From the NCBI RefSeq assembly GCF_015207655.1, contig NZ_JADEWN010000005.1, positions 1 through 64,000 of the forward strand: a stretch of 64,000 nt of DNA, given 5' to 3'. Every line of letters begins with the position of its first letter. The stretch's first letter is position 1. Shown here one piece after another: positions 8,908 through 17,976 of the stretch. This DNA is from Gloeocapsopsis crepidinum LEGE 06123 (GTDB lineage: Bacteria; Cyanobacteriota; Cyanobacteriia; Cyanobacteriales; Chroococcidiopsidaceae). The notes under the pieces are model-generated. The model was not told where the DNA came from. It made no database searches and worked only from the letters and a program-made list of their open reading frames with translations. The translations under genes were made by a program, and so were the position numbers.

Positions 8908-10611
8908 ATGAATAGTCAATGCAACAAACACATTTCTTTATTGTTGCTAACACAGCTGCTACTAGCAGCATTAGTCTCAATACCACGTACAGCAACAGCC
9001 GCAACACTCAGTATCAAAAATACTAATTATGCCATTCCTAGTGGAGCCTATTTTGTGTCACCCAACGGCAATGAAAGTAATTCGGGAAGGTCAGCCGACT
9101 CGCCATGGCCGGTGAGCAAAGCGATCGCCTCCGCACCGAGTGGGGCAACAATTGTTTTTCGTGGTGGGACATACCGCAACGTACGCCTTGCTGTGAACAA
9201 GCGCTTGATCTTACAAGCTTATCCCAACGAGCAACCCTGGCTCAAAGGCAGCATTGTTATTGATGGTTGGGTGCCAGAAGGAAGCATCTGGCGCAAAGAT
9301 GACTGGAACTATTCGTTTCCACCAAATCAACAACCACAAGCAATTGATCCCAACTATCCAATGGCAGGCTATCGCGATATGGTCTACATCAATGGTGTTG
9401 CGCTCAAGCAAGTTGCAAGTAAAGCTAACGTTGCACCAGGCACTTTCTATGTTGATGCTGGCAATAAAAAACTATACATTGGAAGTAATCCCGCAGGCAA
9501 TACAGTAGAAGCTACAGTGCAGACTGAGGGAGTTGTTCTGTGGAACAGTAATGCCTCGGGTTCAGTCGTCCGCGGACTAGGATTAGTGCATTATGCTGAC
9601 AGGGGAATCCAGATTGGTGCTGCGGGAATTACTGTGGAAAACAACACCCTGGCATGGAATGGCGTGGATGGTATAACGATTCAATCTTCCGATGTCAAAG
9701 TGCATGGCAACAACATCAGCTACAACGGTCGCAAGGGAGTTGGGGGAATAAGATCTCATCGCCTGCTGTTGGAAAACAATGTGATTAGTCATAACAATGT
9801 GGAGAACTTCGCGACAAATTGGAGTGCCAGTGGCGTCAAAATTCTCTGGAGTGATGGTGCGGTAGTTCGTGGCAACATGGTTGACAGTAACAAATCGATG
9901 GGACTGTGGGCGGATGAGTCATGTAGCAATATCACTTTTGTCAATAACGTTACTCGCAACAACCGCATTGGCATCTACTTTGAAATCTCGCACAAAGCAA
10001 TCATTGCCTCGAATGTCGTCTACAACAACCGCATAGCGGGCATCATGATCCTCAATGCTTCTGCTGCACGGATTTACAACAACACCCTTGCCCGCAACCA
10101 TGCCAATCTTTTGGTTCAAGAAACATCGCGTAATAATACGAAATCTACTGAAATTGCCGAAGGGATCACTTGGATTACACGCAACACAGTTGTCAAAAAT
10201 AACATCCTCTGGCACTCAAGTGGTCCGATGTTTTATGCTCCTGGCTGTGCTACAAAAGAACCATCAAATTTGATGGTTCCCACAACGAACAACAACGCTT
10301 ACTATCGCAGTTCTGCTAGCCGCCCTGTCAATCTTATTTGGGCGCTCAGCGGCAATCAATGCTCGCAATCTTTTAATTCTCTAGCAAGTTTCCAGTCAGC
10401 GACTGGTCTAGAATCGAACAGTCTTGATATTGTCAACTCGAACGATCCTTTCTTTGTCGACGCTAGCGCGAACGACTTTCGTCTCACATCGGGCAGTCCG
10501 GCACTGGGGCGCGGGGAACCACTACCTGCAGATGTTGCTAATGCTATTGGTGTTGCTGCTGAAATTCCAGTAGACTTAGGAGCACTCAATAACCTTGAAG
10601 ATGATGGCTGA
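8908..10611 (+). CDS. Secreted right-handed parallel beta-helix protein, copy 4
   Basis: 567 aa. An in-frame ATG exists at 8887, but 8908 (MNSQCNKH) aligns with copies 2 and 3 and has GGAG at 8897-8900, seven bases upstream. The signal peptide runs to about residue 32 (PRTATAA). The opening SGAYFVSPNG, the SKAIASAPSGATIVFRGG block, the beta-helix turns and the two C-terminal cysteines match the other copies. It is about as long as its relatives and shows no frameshift. Its patches match the copy-4-like parts of copy 3, so it appears to have donated sequence. Its substrate cannot be told from sequence. Confidence 0.85.
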   Translation: MNSQCNKHISLLLLTQLLLAALVSIPRTATAATLSIKNTNYAIPSGAYFVSPNGNESNSGRSADSPWPVSKAIASAPSGATIVFRGGTYRNVRLAVNKRLILQAYPNEQPWLKGSIVIDGWVPEGSIWRKDDWNYSFPPNQQPQAIDPNYPMAGYRDMVYINGVALKQVASKANVAPGTFYVDAGNKKLYIGSNPAGNTVEATVQTEGVVLWNSNASGSVVRGLGLVHYADRGIQIGAAGITVENNTLAWNGVDGITIQSSDVKVHGNNISYNGRKGVGGIRSHRLLLENNVISHNNVENFATNWSASGVKILWSDGAVVRGNMVDSNKSMGLWADESCSNITFVNNVTRNNRIGIYFEISHKAIIASNVVYNNRIAGIMILNASAARIYNNTLARNHANLLVQETSRNNTKSTEIAEGITWITRNTVVKNNILWHSSGPMFYAPGCATKEPSNLMVPTTNNNAYYRSSASRPVNLIWALSGNQCSQSFNSLASFQSATGLESNSLDIVNSNDPFFVDASANDFRLTSGSPALGRGEPLPADVANAIGVAAEIPVDLGALNNLEDDG

Positions 10612-10794
10612 CATCAGCCTAAAGATAAAGAAAAATTGAGGAAGGTTTTACTAATTAATACTTGTATGTATTATATGCAAGCGAATCGATATAACTACTT
10701 TGAATTAATGTTCTCTCAGCTTACTGAGCTTTTTCAGCTATGAGAATTGACGATCGTTAGTGTGAAAATTCATAATCGAGGAACGGATGTGTGA

Positions 10795-11298
10795 ATGAAA
10801 GCTGTAGATCAATTTCAGATTCGCAACTGGCAACCAAGCGATCGCACTCCTGTTACTAACCTGATTCGCTCAGTTCTTGCCGAGTATCATCTTGATTTTG
10901 AGCCTGCGGCAGCAGATTGTGATGTTGTAGAGGTTGAAAAGTACTATCTGACAACAGGAGGCGAGTTCTGGGTAATTCAACAAGACGATCAATTAGTTGG
11001 TACAGGTGGGTACTATCCTGTGATGCGTGGCGAAAAAGCGGTAGAGATCCGAAAAATGTATTTGTTACCTCATGTCCGAGGCTTAGGATTAGGGAAATAC
11101 TTGTTACAACAATTAGAACAAGCGATCGCTGCACGTGGCTTTATGCAGATCTGGGTTGAAACTGCAAGCGTTTTAACTACGGCTGTCAAGCTGTATGAGC
11201 ATAATGGATATCAACCAGCAAGCGGAGTAGAAACAGCACGGTGCGATCGCGTTTATGTCAAGCAATTGACAAATTATGCTCTGGATTATAGCTACTAG
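10795..11298 (+). CDS. GNAT-family N-acetyltransferase
   Basis: 167 aa. The acetyl-CoA pyrophosphate-binding motif A is clear ([11 protein letters not shown], about residues 98-108), preceded by the beta-strand EIRKMYLLP and followed by the motif-B region ending in LYEHNGYQP. The acceptor substrate is unknown. The gene converges on ndhJ and the two reading frames share four bases (11295-11298), so there is no room for a separate terminator. Confidence 0.85.
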   Translation: MKAVDQFQIRNWQPSDRTPVTNLIRSVLAEYHLDFEPAAADCDVVEVEKYYLTTGGEFWVIQQDDQLVGTGGYYPVMRGEKAVEIRKMYLLPHVRGLGLGKYLLQQLEQAIAARGFMQIWVETASVLTTAVKLYEHNGYQPASGVETARCDRVYVKQLTNYALDYSY

Positions 11299-11828
11299 TA
11301 GGCATCCTGCAATTCGTAAAATTCAGGTGAAATATAGTCTTTTCTCAATGGCCAACCCACCCAGTCTTCTGGCATGAGGATACGTTTCAGATTAGGATGT
11401 CCTTCGTAAATAATCCCGAACATATCGTAAGACTCTCGCTCTTGCCAGTCAGCAGTCTTCCAAATCCAATAAACCGAAGGGACTCTAGGATTTTCCCTTG
11501 GTAAAAAGACTTTCAACCTCACTTCTTCTGGGCGATCGGCATTATCACTGACTTTAATCAAGTGATAAGCACTTACCAAATCTTGCCCAGGTCCAGAATC
11601 GTAGGCAAACTGACACTGCAAATAATTAAATCCGTAAGCGTATAAAGCTGTAGCGATTGGTAATAGATAATCACTTTCTACCTTAATCATCTCTACACCC
11701 AAATGGTCTGCTTCCAGCGATTCATGCTCGAAACCATTTTCAGCTAACCATTGAGAAATCTTACCAGCTTCTACTATCTGCGTTGCTTCTTGATCAACTG
11801 CCTCTGATTTTTCTATATCTTCAGCCAC
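11295..11828 (-). CDS. ndhJ: NAD(P)H-quinone oxidoreductase subunit J
   Basis: 177 aa. NdhJ is a hydrophilic subunit of the thylakoid NDH-1 complex (equivalent to complex I NuoC), which takes electrons from ferredoxin for cyclic electron flow and respiration. The family signature [20 protein letters not shown] and the end [19 protein letters not shown] are intact. It is the last gene of ndhC-ndhK-ndhJ, transcribed leftward, and its start overlaps the end of ndhK by eight bases, which suggests translational coupling. The length is normal for cyanobacteria. Confidence 0.97.
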   Translation of the reverse strand: MAEDIEKSEAVDQEATQIVEAGKISQWLAENGFEHESLEADHLGVEMIKVESDYLLPIATALYAYGFNYLQCQFAYDSGPGQDLVSAYHLIKVSDNADRPEEVRLKVFLPRENPRVPSVYWIWKTADWQERESYDMFGIIYEGHPNLKRILMPEDWVGWPLRKDYISPEFYELQDAY

Positions 11829-12573
11829 GGCTTACTTCCTCCTTTTCTACTGCCTGAAGTGCTGGTGGTACAGGCATTCCGATCGCTTCAGTTAACTCTT
11901 TTGGTGCTGCATTGCGGGTTTCTGATAGTAGGTATTTACCTGTAAGTACTGGCGCAACACTTTTCATACTATGAGTTGTGCTGTAGTAGCGATGCGTTTG
12001 CTTAACCTGACTCCGCTCTTGAATTGATTCGTTGGCAATTTTTTTACGTAGCTTAATAATCGCGTCCATAATTGCTTCTGGACGAGGCGGACAGCCAGGC
12101 AAATAGACATCGACAGGAATCAATTTATCTACACCACGTACTGCTGTTGGTGAATCTACGCTAAACATACCGCCTGTGATTGTACAAGCACCCATCGCGA
12201 TCACATATTTTGGATCGGGCATCTGCTCGTAAAGACGCACAAGCTGCGGTGCCATTTTCATTGTGATCGTTCCTGCAGTAATAATTAAGTCAGCTTGTCG
12301 CGGACTAGAACGCGGAACTAATCCAAAGCGGTCGAAATCAAATCTTGAGCCAATCAGTGCGGCAAACTCAATAAAGCAACAAGCTGTCCCAAATAACAAA
12401 GGATACAAACTCGATAGCTTTGCCCAATTGTAGAGGTCATCAACTGTTGTGAGAATGACGTTTTCTGAAAGATCTTGCGTAACTGTAGGGCGCTCAATAG
12501 GATTGAGGATCTTCTCTTTTTGTTGATCCCACCCATCATTCGCTTGTGTGATGTTAGTTGGATTCATGACCAT
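11821..12573 (-). CDS. ndhK: NAD(P)H-quinone oxidoreductase subunit K
   Basis: 250 aa. NdhK (NuoB/PSST type) carries iron-sulfur cluster N2 of NDH-1. The cysteines of the cluster are visible in [10 protein letters not shown], in [10 protein letters not shown] and in [10 protein letters not shown]. Two starts are possible: 12573 (MVMNPTN, overlapping ndhC by 10 bases) and 12567, which makes a classic ATGA overlap with the ndhC stop. Homologues often begin with MV, so I keep 12573. The C-terminal tail after the ANESIQER motif is the variable part of the family. Confidence 0.97.
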   Translation of the reverse strand: MVMNPTNITQANDGWDQQKEKILNPIERPTVTQDLSENVILTTVDDLYNWAKLSSLYPLLFGTACCFIEFAALIGSRFDFDRFGLVPRSSPRQADLIITAGTITMKMAPQLVRLYEQMPDPKYVIAMGACTITGGMFSVDSPTAVRGVDKLIPVDVYLPGCPPRPEAIMDAIIKLRKKIANESIQERSQVKQTHRYYSTTHSMKSVAPVLTGKYLLSETRNAAPKELTEAIGMPVPPALQAVEKEEVSRG

Positions 12574-12926
12574 TCTAAGGCTCCTTTGCGCCAGGCATAG
12601 ACAAGGGCAACAACAAGAATTGCAATAAAAATGAGAGCTTCAACAAACGCTAAAAGCCCTAGTCGATGAAAGGCAACTGCCCAGGGATACAAAAAGACTG
12701 TTTCCACATCAAAGATCACGAAAACCAGGGCAAACATATAGTAGCGAATGTTGAATTGTATCCAGGCTCCACCAATAGGTTCTACACCTGATTCATAAGT
12801 AGTGCGTCGTTCTGGACCACCACCACTTGGTCGTAGTAGTTTAGATGCAGAGAGTGCAAGTGCAGGCACCAGACTACAGACTAACAAAAAGCCTAAAAGG
12901 TACTCGTAACCACTGAGGACAAACAC
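12564..12926 (-). CDS. ndhC: NAD(P)H-quinone oxidoreductase subunit 3
   Basis: 120 aa with three membrane helices (about residues 6-27, 62-83 and 90-112). The loop between helices 1 and 2 has the family signature [12 protein letters not shown], which contributes to the quinone channel. It is the first gene of ndhC-ndhK-ndhJ and is divergent from rubA, so both promoters must lie in the 200 bases between them. It acts in the thylakoid membrane arm of NDH-1. Confidence 0.97.
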   Translation of the reverse strand: MFVLSGYEYLLGFLLVCSLVPALALSASKLLRPSGGGPERRTTYESGVEPIGGAWIQFNIRYYMFALVFVIFDVETVFLYPWAVAFHRLGLLAFVEALIFIAILVVALVYAWRKGALEWS

Positions 12927-13125
12927 AATAGTTGATGTAAATAATTTTGTTACTTACTTTTACATTATATTATGTCTTGTGGTTACAGAGTCTGGCAAAA
13001 GTTAACACAGACTGATTTAACTAAATTTAGCTTGATAGCCGAAAACAATAATAAGCTGAAATTGTGTCATAATTTTTAACGTAGATTTAAGAATTGCCCT
13101 GACATTATCCACTTTGTCTTTTGCT

Positions 13126-13461
13126 ATGAGCGAATCAGTTGTAGAAAGCCAAGGACTAGATCGCTATGAGTGTCGCGTCTGTGGCTACGTTTATGAACCG
13201 ACAAAGGGAGATAGCAAGGAAGAAGTTCCTGCTGGCACACCTTTTACAGAACTAGCATCTTCTTGGCGGTGTCCGGTTTGTGGTGCAAGGACTTCCCAGT
13301 TTGAGAACATTGGTCCGGTTGGAAAAGCCTCCGGCTTTGACTCAAATCTTAACTATGGTCTTGGTGTAAACAAGCTCACACCAGCACAAAAAAACCTTTT
13401 GATTTTTGGTGGTTTAGCTATTGGTTTTTTGCTGTTTATGAGTCTTTACGGGTTAAAATAA
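13126..13461 (+). CDS. rubA: Membrane-anchored rubredoxin RubA
   Basis: 111 aa from the ATG at 13126; an in-frame TTG at 13114 is a weaker choice. The rubredoxin domain (about residues 13-65) has both iron-binding CxxC motifs (ECRVCGY and RCPVCGA), and a C-terminal membrane helix (about residues 90-109) anchors it in the thylakoid. RubA is needed for photosystem assembly in cyanobacteria and chloroplasts. Its position just before ycf48 and psbEFLJ is the conserved cyanobacterial order. Confidence 0.95.
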   Translation: MSESVVESQGLDRYECRVCGYVYEPTKGDSKEEVPAGTPFTELASSWRCPVCGARTSQFENIGPVGKASGFDSNLNYGLGVNKLTPAQKNLLIFGGLAIGFLLFMSLYGLK

Positions 13462-13644
13462 TTCCCGCTTATTGATTCAGAGTCGTCAGGAATTAGAGAT
13501 TAGGACGTTAGGCGTTTTGCGCTGTATGTCAAACATAAATTTTGATTGTCTTAGTGGGCTTGTAACCCATCAGTAAAGAATTTCTCTGTTTCCTTGACTT
13601 TTTCCCTCAATTCCTTCTTTTTATCACAAGTCATACAGATACTA

Positions 13645-14646
13645 ATGCGTTCACTATTTGAAAATTGGCAACGAGTCGTTATTTTATTAGCAGTTTTTTT
13701 GTTGTGTATTGGGTGTAGCAATACTCCCTCTGTTAGTAATAATCCTTGGAAAGTTATTACTTTACCTACAGAGTCTAACCTTCAAGACATTGCCTTTACA
13801 GATAATAATCACGGCTGGCTTGTCGGTAGTAAAGCAACACTTTTAGAGACAACTGACGGCGGAGAAACTTGGCAGCCGATCGCTCTAGATTTAGGAGAGC
13901 AAAACTATCTTTTCTCTTCAGTGAGTTTTACAGGACAGGAAGGTTGGATTGTAGGAGAACCTGCACTTTTGCTACACACGACCGATGGAGGTAAATCTTG
14001 GGAGCAAATTCCGCTGAGTGAAAAGCTTCCTGGTAATCCCAACACAGTAGTTGCTTTGGGCGCTAACTCAGCAGAGATGACGACTGATGTCGGCGCGATC
14101 TATCGCACGACAGACAGCGGTAGAACTTGGAAAGCTATGGTACAAGAGGCTGTAGGAGTAGTCCGCAACATTGCTCGCGCAGCAGATGGTAGCTATTTAG
14201 CAGTTTCTGCCAAAGGAAATTTTTATTCAATTTGGAAGCCAGGACAAGAAGCTTGGGAGGGACATAACCGCAATAGTTCTCGGCGCGTACAAAACATGGG
14301 TTTTGCACCAGATGGACGCCTGTGGATGTTAGCGCGGGGCGGTCAAGTACAGTTCAGTAAACAGGATAATCTTGACGAATGGGAAGAAGCTAAATACCCT
14401 GAATTTTCTACTAGTTGGGGTTTGCTTGATTTAGCCTACCGTACTCCAGAGGAAATTTGGGTAGCTGGAGGTAGTGGCAATTTACTATGTAGTTTTGATG
14501 GTGGTAAAACTTGGCAAAAAGATCGTGATGTGGAAAGTGTTCCTTCTAACCTTTACAAAATAGTTTTTCTGTCACCAAAAAAAGGGTTTATTGTTGGTCA
14601 AAGAGGTATTTTGCTCAAGTATCAAGAATCTAGTGCAACTGCATAA
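13645..14646 (+). CDS. ycf48: Photosystem II assembly factor Ycf48 (HCF136 homologue)
   Basis: 333 aa from the ATG at 13645; the frame opens further upstream only through a TTG at 13594. The N-terminus is a lipoprotein-type signal (hydrophobic VVILLAVFLLCIG, then C at about residue 27). The mature part is a seven-bladed beta-propeller: blade motifs such as TTDGGETW, TTDGGKSW, TTDSGRTW and SFDGGKTW recur, with GWLVG and GFIVG strands. Ycf48 binds newly made D1 and helps build the PSII reaction centre on the lumen side. It lies between rubA and psbE, as usual. Confidence 0.96.
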   Translation: MRSLFENWQRVVILLAVFLLCIGCSNTPSVSNNPWKVITLPTESNLQDIAFTDNNHGWLVGSKATLLETTDGGETWQPIALDLGEQNYLFSSVSFTGQEGWIVGEPALLLHTTDGGKSWEQIPLSEKLPGNPNTVVALGANSAEMTTDVGAIYRTTDSGRTWKAMVQEAVGVVRNIARAADGSYLAVSAKGNFYSIWKPGQEAWEGHNRNSSRRVQNMGFAPDGRLWMLARGGQVQFSKQDNLDEWEEAKYPEFSTSWGLLDLAYRTPEEIWVAGGSGNLLCSFDGGKTWQKDRDVESVPSNLYKIVFLSPKKGFIVGQRGILLKYQESSATA

Positions 14647-14848
14647 AATGATTGACTGATTAACTTGATGAAAAATTTCTCAAAATACTAACAAAACTGA
14701 ATTATGTATTAGAAAGGTATCTTTTTTTATCTTTCTCTGTCATGGGAGGAATTTTCTAAGCAATGCTACCTAACAAGAGAAAATTATCATGAGTTAAGTA
14801 CTTTTTCATGAAGTTTCATAGGATAATTTAGTCATAAGAGTTATCGCA

Positions 14849-14855
14849 GGAGGAC
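14849..14855 (+). promoter_or_regulatory. Strong ribosome-binding site of psbE
   Basis: An AGGAGGA sequence sits a few bases before the psbE start codon at 14861. It is one of the strongest Shine-Dalgarno matches in the window, as fits an abundant photosystem subunit. Confidence 0.7.
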
Positions 14856-14860
14856 ACGAA

Positions 14861-15115
14861 ATGTCAGGCTCAACAGGAGAGCGTCCATTTTCGGATATCA
14901 TTACCAGTGTACGGTACTGGGTAATTCACAGCATCACCATTCCAGCTTTATTTATTGCTGGTTGGCTGTTTGTTAGTACAGGTCTGGCTTATGATGTTTT
15001 TGGTACACCTCGACCTAATGAGTATTATCCCCAAGAACGGCAAGAATTGCCTATCATAGACGACCGCTATCAAGCAAAACAAGAGATTAGACAATTTACC
15101 AATAGCAACGATTAA
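14861..15115 (+). CDS. psbE: Cytochrome b559 alpha subunit
   Basis: 84 aa. One membrane helix (about residues 20-44) carries the axial haem ligand His in [10 protein letters not shown]. The lumenal tail with GTPRPNEYY is typical. With PsbF it binds the haem of cytochrome b559 in the PSII core. It is the first gene of psbE-psbF-psbL-psbJ, ends nine bases before psbF, and follows ycf48 by about 210 bases that should hold the operon promoter. Confidence 0.98.
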   Translation: MSGSTGERPFSDIITSVRYWVIHSITIPALFIAGWLFVSTGLAYDVFGTPRPNEYYPQERQELPIIDDRYQAKQEIRQFTNSND

Positions 15116-15124
15116 TTCAAAATC

Positions 15125-15256
15125 ATGACTAGTAATACTAATCAACCAATTCAGTATCCAATTTTTACCGTAAGATGGCTGGCAGTTCACACCCTAGCTG
15201 TACCAACAATCTTCTTTTTGGGTGCGATCGCCGCTATGCAGTTTATTCAACGTTAG
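15125..15256 (+). CDS. psbF: Cytochrome b559 beta subunit
   Basis: 43 aa: starts [18 protein letters not shown] and ends AAMQFIQR. The haem-ligand His is in [11 protein letters not shown] at the start of the single membrane helix. Length and sequence are those of PsbF. Its TAG stop is part of the Shine-Dalgarno sequence of psbL (TAGGAGG, 15254-15260), so the two genes are probably translated together. Confidence 0.97.
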   Translation: MTSNTNQPIQYPIFTVRWLAVHTLAVPTIFFLGAIAAMQFIQR

Positions 15257-15260
15257 GAGG
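15254..15260 (+). promoter_or_regulatory. psbL ribosome-binding site overlapping the psbF stop codon
   Basis: TAGGAGG contains the psbF stop (TAG) and a full Shine-Dalgarno core, five bases before the psbL ATG at 15266. This layout favours reinitiation by the ribosome leaving psbF. Confidence 0.75.
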
Positions 15261-15265
15261 AACCT

Positions 15266-15391
15266 ATGCCCCCGCAAAGAACACCAAATCCTAATAATCA
15301 ACCGGTTGAATTAAATCGCACTTCTCTCTATCTCGGTTTACTATTAGTTTTCGTTCTCGGTATACTGTTTTCTAGTTATTTCTTTAACTAG
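15266..15391 (+). CDS. psbL: Photosystem II protein L
   Basis: 41 aa, beginning [20 protein letters not shown] and ending LFSSYFFN. The [14 protein letters not shown] segment with its single membrane helix is diagnostic. PsbL lies at the PSII monomer interface and supports electron flow at the QA/QB side. Third gene of the operon. Confidence 0.97.
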   Translation: MPPQRTPNPNNQPVELNRTSLYLGLLLVFVLGILFSSYFFN

Positions 15392-15450
15392 TTGGGACAG
15401 TTACGGTTAATCGCCAATGTAAGTTGTCATCGCTCAAGGAGAATTAAGCT

Positions 15451-15570
15451 GTGTCTGGAAGTGGAAGAATTCCTTTGTGGATTATTGCAACAGTTGCTGG
15501 CTTGGGTGTAATTACGATTGTGGGAACTTTCTTTTATGGTTCCTATACTCATTTAGGCTCTTCTTTGTAG
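15451..15570 (+). CDS. psbJ: Photosystem II protein J
   Basis: 39 aa from a GTG start at 15451, chosen because AAGGAGA lies at 15436-15442 and because the product begins [17 protein letters not shown] as in the family. One membrane helix with the PsbJ pattern [15 protein letters not shown] at the end. PsbJ sits near the plastoquinone channel of PSII. Last gene of psbEFLJ, followed by a terminator at 15632. Confidence 0.97.
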   Translation: MSGSGRIPLWIIATVAGLGVITIVGTFFYGSYTHLGSSL

Positions 15571-15631
15571 AGCAACACTCACGACCAACAGCCACGTTAT
15601 AAAAATGTGATTTATGTGGCACATTTAAAAG

Positions 15632-15666
15632 AAAACCGCTTATCTCAAAAAGATAGGCGGTTTTTT
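15632..15666. terminator. Bidirectional terminator between psbJ and psaI
   Basis: Arms AACCGCTTATCT and AGATAGGCGGTT enclose CAAAA, with one wobble pair. TTTT follows on the plus strand, and TTTTCTTTT follows on the minus strand, so it can stop both the psbEFLJ transcript and the facing psaI transcript. Confidence 0.85.
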
Positions 15667-15696
15667 GATGTTAAGTTAAAGTTTCCTAATTAGTGA

Positions 15697-15816
15697 TTAG
15701 ATTCCTGAAGGATCTTCACGTTCAATGTAAAGCAACAATAGCGCCATACCTACAGCAGGAAATACCAAACCAGTAAGTGGAACTAAAAGTGAGGGCAGAA
15801 AAGATGCTGAAAACAT
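15697..15816 (-). CDS. psaI: Photosystem I subunit VIII
   Basis: 39 aa: starts MFSASFLPSLLVPLTGLVFP and ends LYIEREDPSGI. The SFLPSLxVPxxGLVFPA helix and the YIERE end are diagnostic of PsaI, which sits next to PsaL in the PSI trimer region. An ATAGGATTT stretch just upstream supports the ATG at 15816; an in-frame ATG at 15843 has no such support. No psaL lies beside it in this window, although the two genes are often neighbours. Confidence 0.95.
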   Translation of the reverse strand: MFSASFLPSLLVPLTGLVFPAVGMALLLLYIEREDPSGI

Positions 15817-16383
15817 AACAAATCCTATTAAAGTGCAAGTCATGATTGAGAATGAATTTACTGCAAATTTTTACAGTTTTGCTAGAATCTCAAAATTTTT
15901 AACAAATTTTGAAGTTATTCACTAAGATTGTGTCAAAGTTTTTCAAGAAACTTAATTTTATTTAATCATTCTTTATATTCTAGGTGGCGTTAACATTTGG
16001 CTGCAGCCAATCAAACTTATGACTCAAAAAAATAGTGATTATCCTGGCATAGGCGATCGCAAAAAGTTGTTTAACAGTATGTCTTAACTATTTCATCAAG
16101 CGACAACCGTAAATTTAGGTAGGTAAGTAAATATTACCTGATAATTCCAGTGTTTCCCCTCATTTAAGCTGTAGTGAGATTAATAGATAATAAGACTGTG
16201 CTGAAAATAGATGAGTCAAAAATTATACGCAAACTTCAATAAAGTACTGATAAAACTTTAAATTTAGATTCCTAGAAATCACTAGAATAAAAGTATATCT
16301 ACTCAAGACTGCCACGTATTTATTTCATGAGTCGCGGCAGAAGTTGTATTTAAACTAAGTTAATTTTTTTACGGGGTTATCGC
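15817..16383. other. Divergent spacer between psaI and the phosphoesterase gene
   Basis: No gene is visible in about 570 AT-rich bases. It must hold the psaI promoter (leftward) and the promoter of the gene at 16384 (rightward). One HIP1-like site lies near 16052. I cannot name promoter boxes with confidence. Confidence 0.4.
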
Positions 16384-17118
16384 ATGAGCGAAGCAAGCCA
16401 CCGTCGCATTGTCATAGGAGATATCCACGGTCACTATGACGGTTTAATCAAACTACTAGAAGCGATCGCCCCAGGAACCAGCGACGAAGTATATTTTTTG
16501 GGGGACTTAATTGATCGAGGACCACAAAGTGCCCTCGTTGTTGATTTGGTTAAGCAATCTTACCCTTGCTTGCTAGGAAATCACGAACAGATGTTGCTGA
16601 ATGTCTTGAGCGATCGTGCTTCGTATCATATGAAGCACGCGTGGCTTCAGAGTGGAGGTAATGCAACATTAAATAGCTATAAGGACAGTACAATCCCTCA
16701 AAGTCATTGGGAATGGATGCAAAGCTTACCAACGTACTTAGACTTAGGAGATATTTGGTTAGTTCACGCTGGAGTTAATCCTAAAATTCCATTAGAAAAA
16801 CAAACAGCAGAACAGTTATGCTGGGTACGCGATGAATTTCACAGTATATCTGAACCCTACTTCCCCGATAAATTGATTATCACTGGACACACGATTACTT
16901 TTACCTTACCTGGCGTCAACTCCGGTGAAATTGCCCAAGGAAGAGGTTGGTTGGACATTGACACCGGCGCATATCATCGTAAAAGTGGCTGGTTAACTGG
17001 GTTAGACATCACAAACAGCTTAGTCTATCAAGTGAATGTGTTTCGTAACGCATTGCGGACTTTACCATTAGCAGAAATTGTAGCGACAGTTAATCCAGCC
17101 GAGGTAGCACGTTCTTAA
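16384..17118 (+). CDS. Metallophosphoesterase, PPP-type serine/threonine protein phosphatase family
   Basis: 244 aa. The metal-binding motifs of the calcineurin-like fold are in order: GDIHGHYD (about residue 13), GDLIDRGP (about 41), GNHEQ (about 68), with later histidines in VHAGVNP and TGHT. This is the arrangement of lambda-phosphatase/PrpA-type bacterial PPP enzymes, which need two divalent metals and may act on phosphoproteins or on nucleotides such as Ap4A. No signal peptide, so cytoplasmic. It is convergent with the M48 protease gene, with six bases between them. Confidence 0.9.
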   Translation: MSEASHRRIVIGDIHGHYDGLIKLLEAIAPGTSDEVYFLGDLIDRGPQSALVVDLVKQSYPCLLGNHEQMLLNVLSDRASYHMKHAWLQSGGNATLNSYKDSTIPQSHWEWMQSLPTYLDLGDIWLVHAGVNPKIPLEKQTAEQLCWVRDEFHSISEPYFPDKLIITGHTITFTLPGVNSGEIAQGRGWLDIDTGAYHRKSGWLTGLDITNSLVYQVNVFRNALRTLPLAEIVATVNPAEVARS

Positions 17119-17124
17119 GCACAA

Positions 17125-17976
17125 CTACAATAATGGTCGAATTCTGGCTCGGTAAGCAGCGGAATCTAAACCATCTCCAACATTTGCAGTCTGAGTGTTA
17201 ATTGCACTTCGTAACCGCGTAATGCGATCGCCTGTTGCTGGGTGGGTACTCAAGAAAGTAGGCACCGATCTGCCATTTTGCCTGAGTAGTTTTTCCATAA
17301 AAGCAACCGTCGCAGATGGTGGATAACCAGCACGTATTGAGTTCGCTAATCCCCGTTGATCGGCTTCAAACTCATCTTCGCGACTATTAGGACGCCGTAA
17401 TGCCAAATCGACACCAATTTGGATAGCACGGTTACGATCTAAGCCAGCAACTGAAGCAACTCCACTAGCAATAGCTGTTTGACGCATTTGTTGAATTGCA
17501 TGACGACTGGCAATATGACCAATTTCGTGCGCCATCACGCTGGCAAGTTGAGCTTCATTCTCAGCAAGTCGAATTAAACCCGTATTGAGATAGACAAAGC
17601 CACCCATTGTGGCAAAAGCATTAATGCCATTGTCATCAACAACTTGGAAGGTATAAGGAATTCCACTGCGATCGCTTGCCGGAACTAAACGCTGACCGAT
17701 TTGATTAATGTAGCGATTAACATCTGAATTGCGGTAGAGACGAACTTCTCGACTCACAAGTTGTTGATTAATTTGTTTTCCTAATTGAACTTCCTGAGTG
17801 TCAGAAATATTCGATAGCTGAATAATCTGAACTCCACGAATCAGTAAATCAAAGATCGAAAAGGCTTGTGATACTGCAGGCGTACCTAACCACAGCGCCA
17901 GCACTACGAATATTGATAATAGAGGATAAACTAAGCGACGTCGGAAACGATACAAAATAAAAGAGAAATTGAACAT
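17125..17976 (-). CDS. M48-family metalloprotease
   Basis: 283 aa. A membrane segment or signal anchor lies at about residues 13-36. The zinc motif HEIGHIASRH (about residue 151) and the downstream glutamate in EDEFEADQRG are both present, so the peptidase should be active. It resembles the short BepA/LoiP-type M48 proteases that work on the periplasmic side in membrane protein quality control. No TPR repeats follow, unlike BepA. Substrate unknown. Confidence 0.88.
   Translation of the reverse strand: MFNFSFILYRFRRRLVYPLLSIFVVLALWLGTPAVSQAFSIFDLLIRGVQIIQLSNISDTQEVQLGKQINQQLVSREVRLYRNSDVNRYINQIGQRLVPASDRSGIPYTFQVVDDNGINAFATMGGFVYLNTGLIRLAENEAQLASVMAHEIGHIASRHAIQQMRQTAIASGVASVAGLDRNRAIQIGVDLALRRPNSREDEFEADQRGLANSIRAGYPPSATVAFMEKLLRQNGRSVPTFLSTHPATGDRITRLRSAINTQTANVGDGLDSAAYRARIRPLL

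Noticed and set aside
820-10611. Assigning the beta-helix proteins as pectate lyases or alginate epimerases
   Set aside because: The fold is supported by the turn pattern, but no catalytic residues or substrate motif can be matched by eye, so no enzyme name is justified.
13594-13644. Longer N-terminus for Ycf48 starting at a TTG
   Set aside because: The ATG at 13645 gives a proper lipoprotein signal peptide; the extra 17 residues would bury it.
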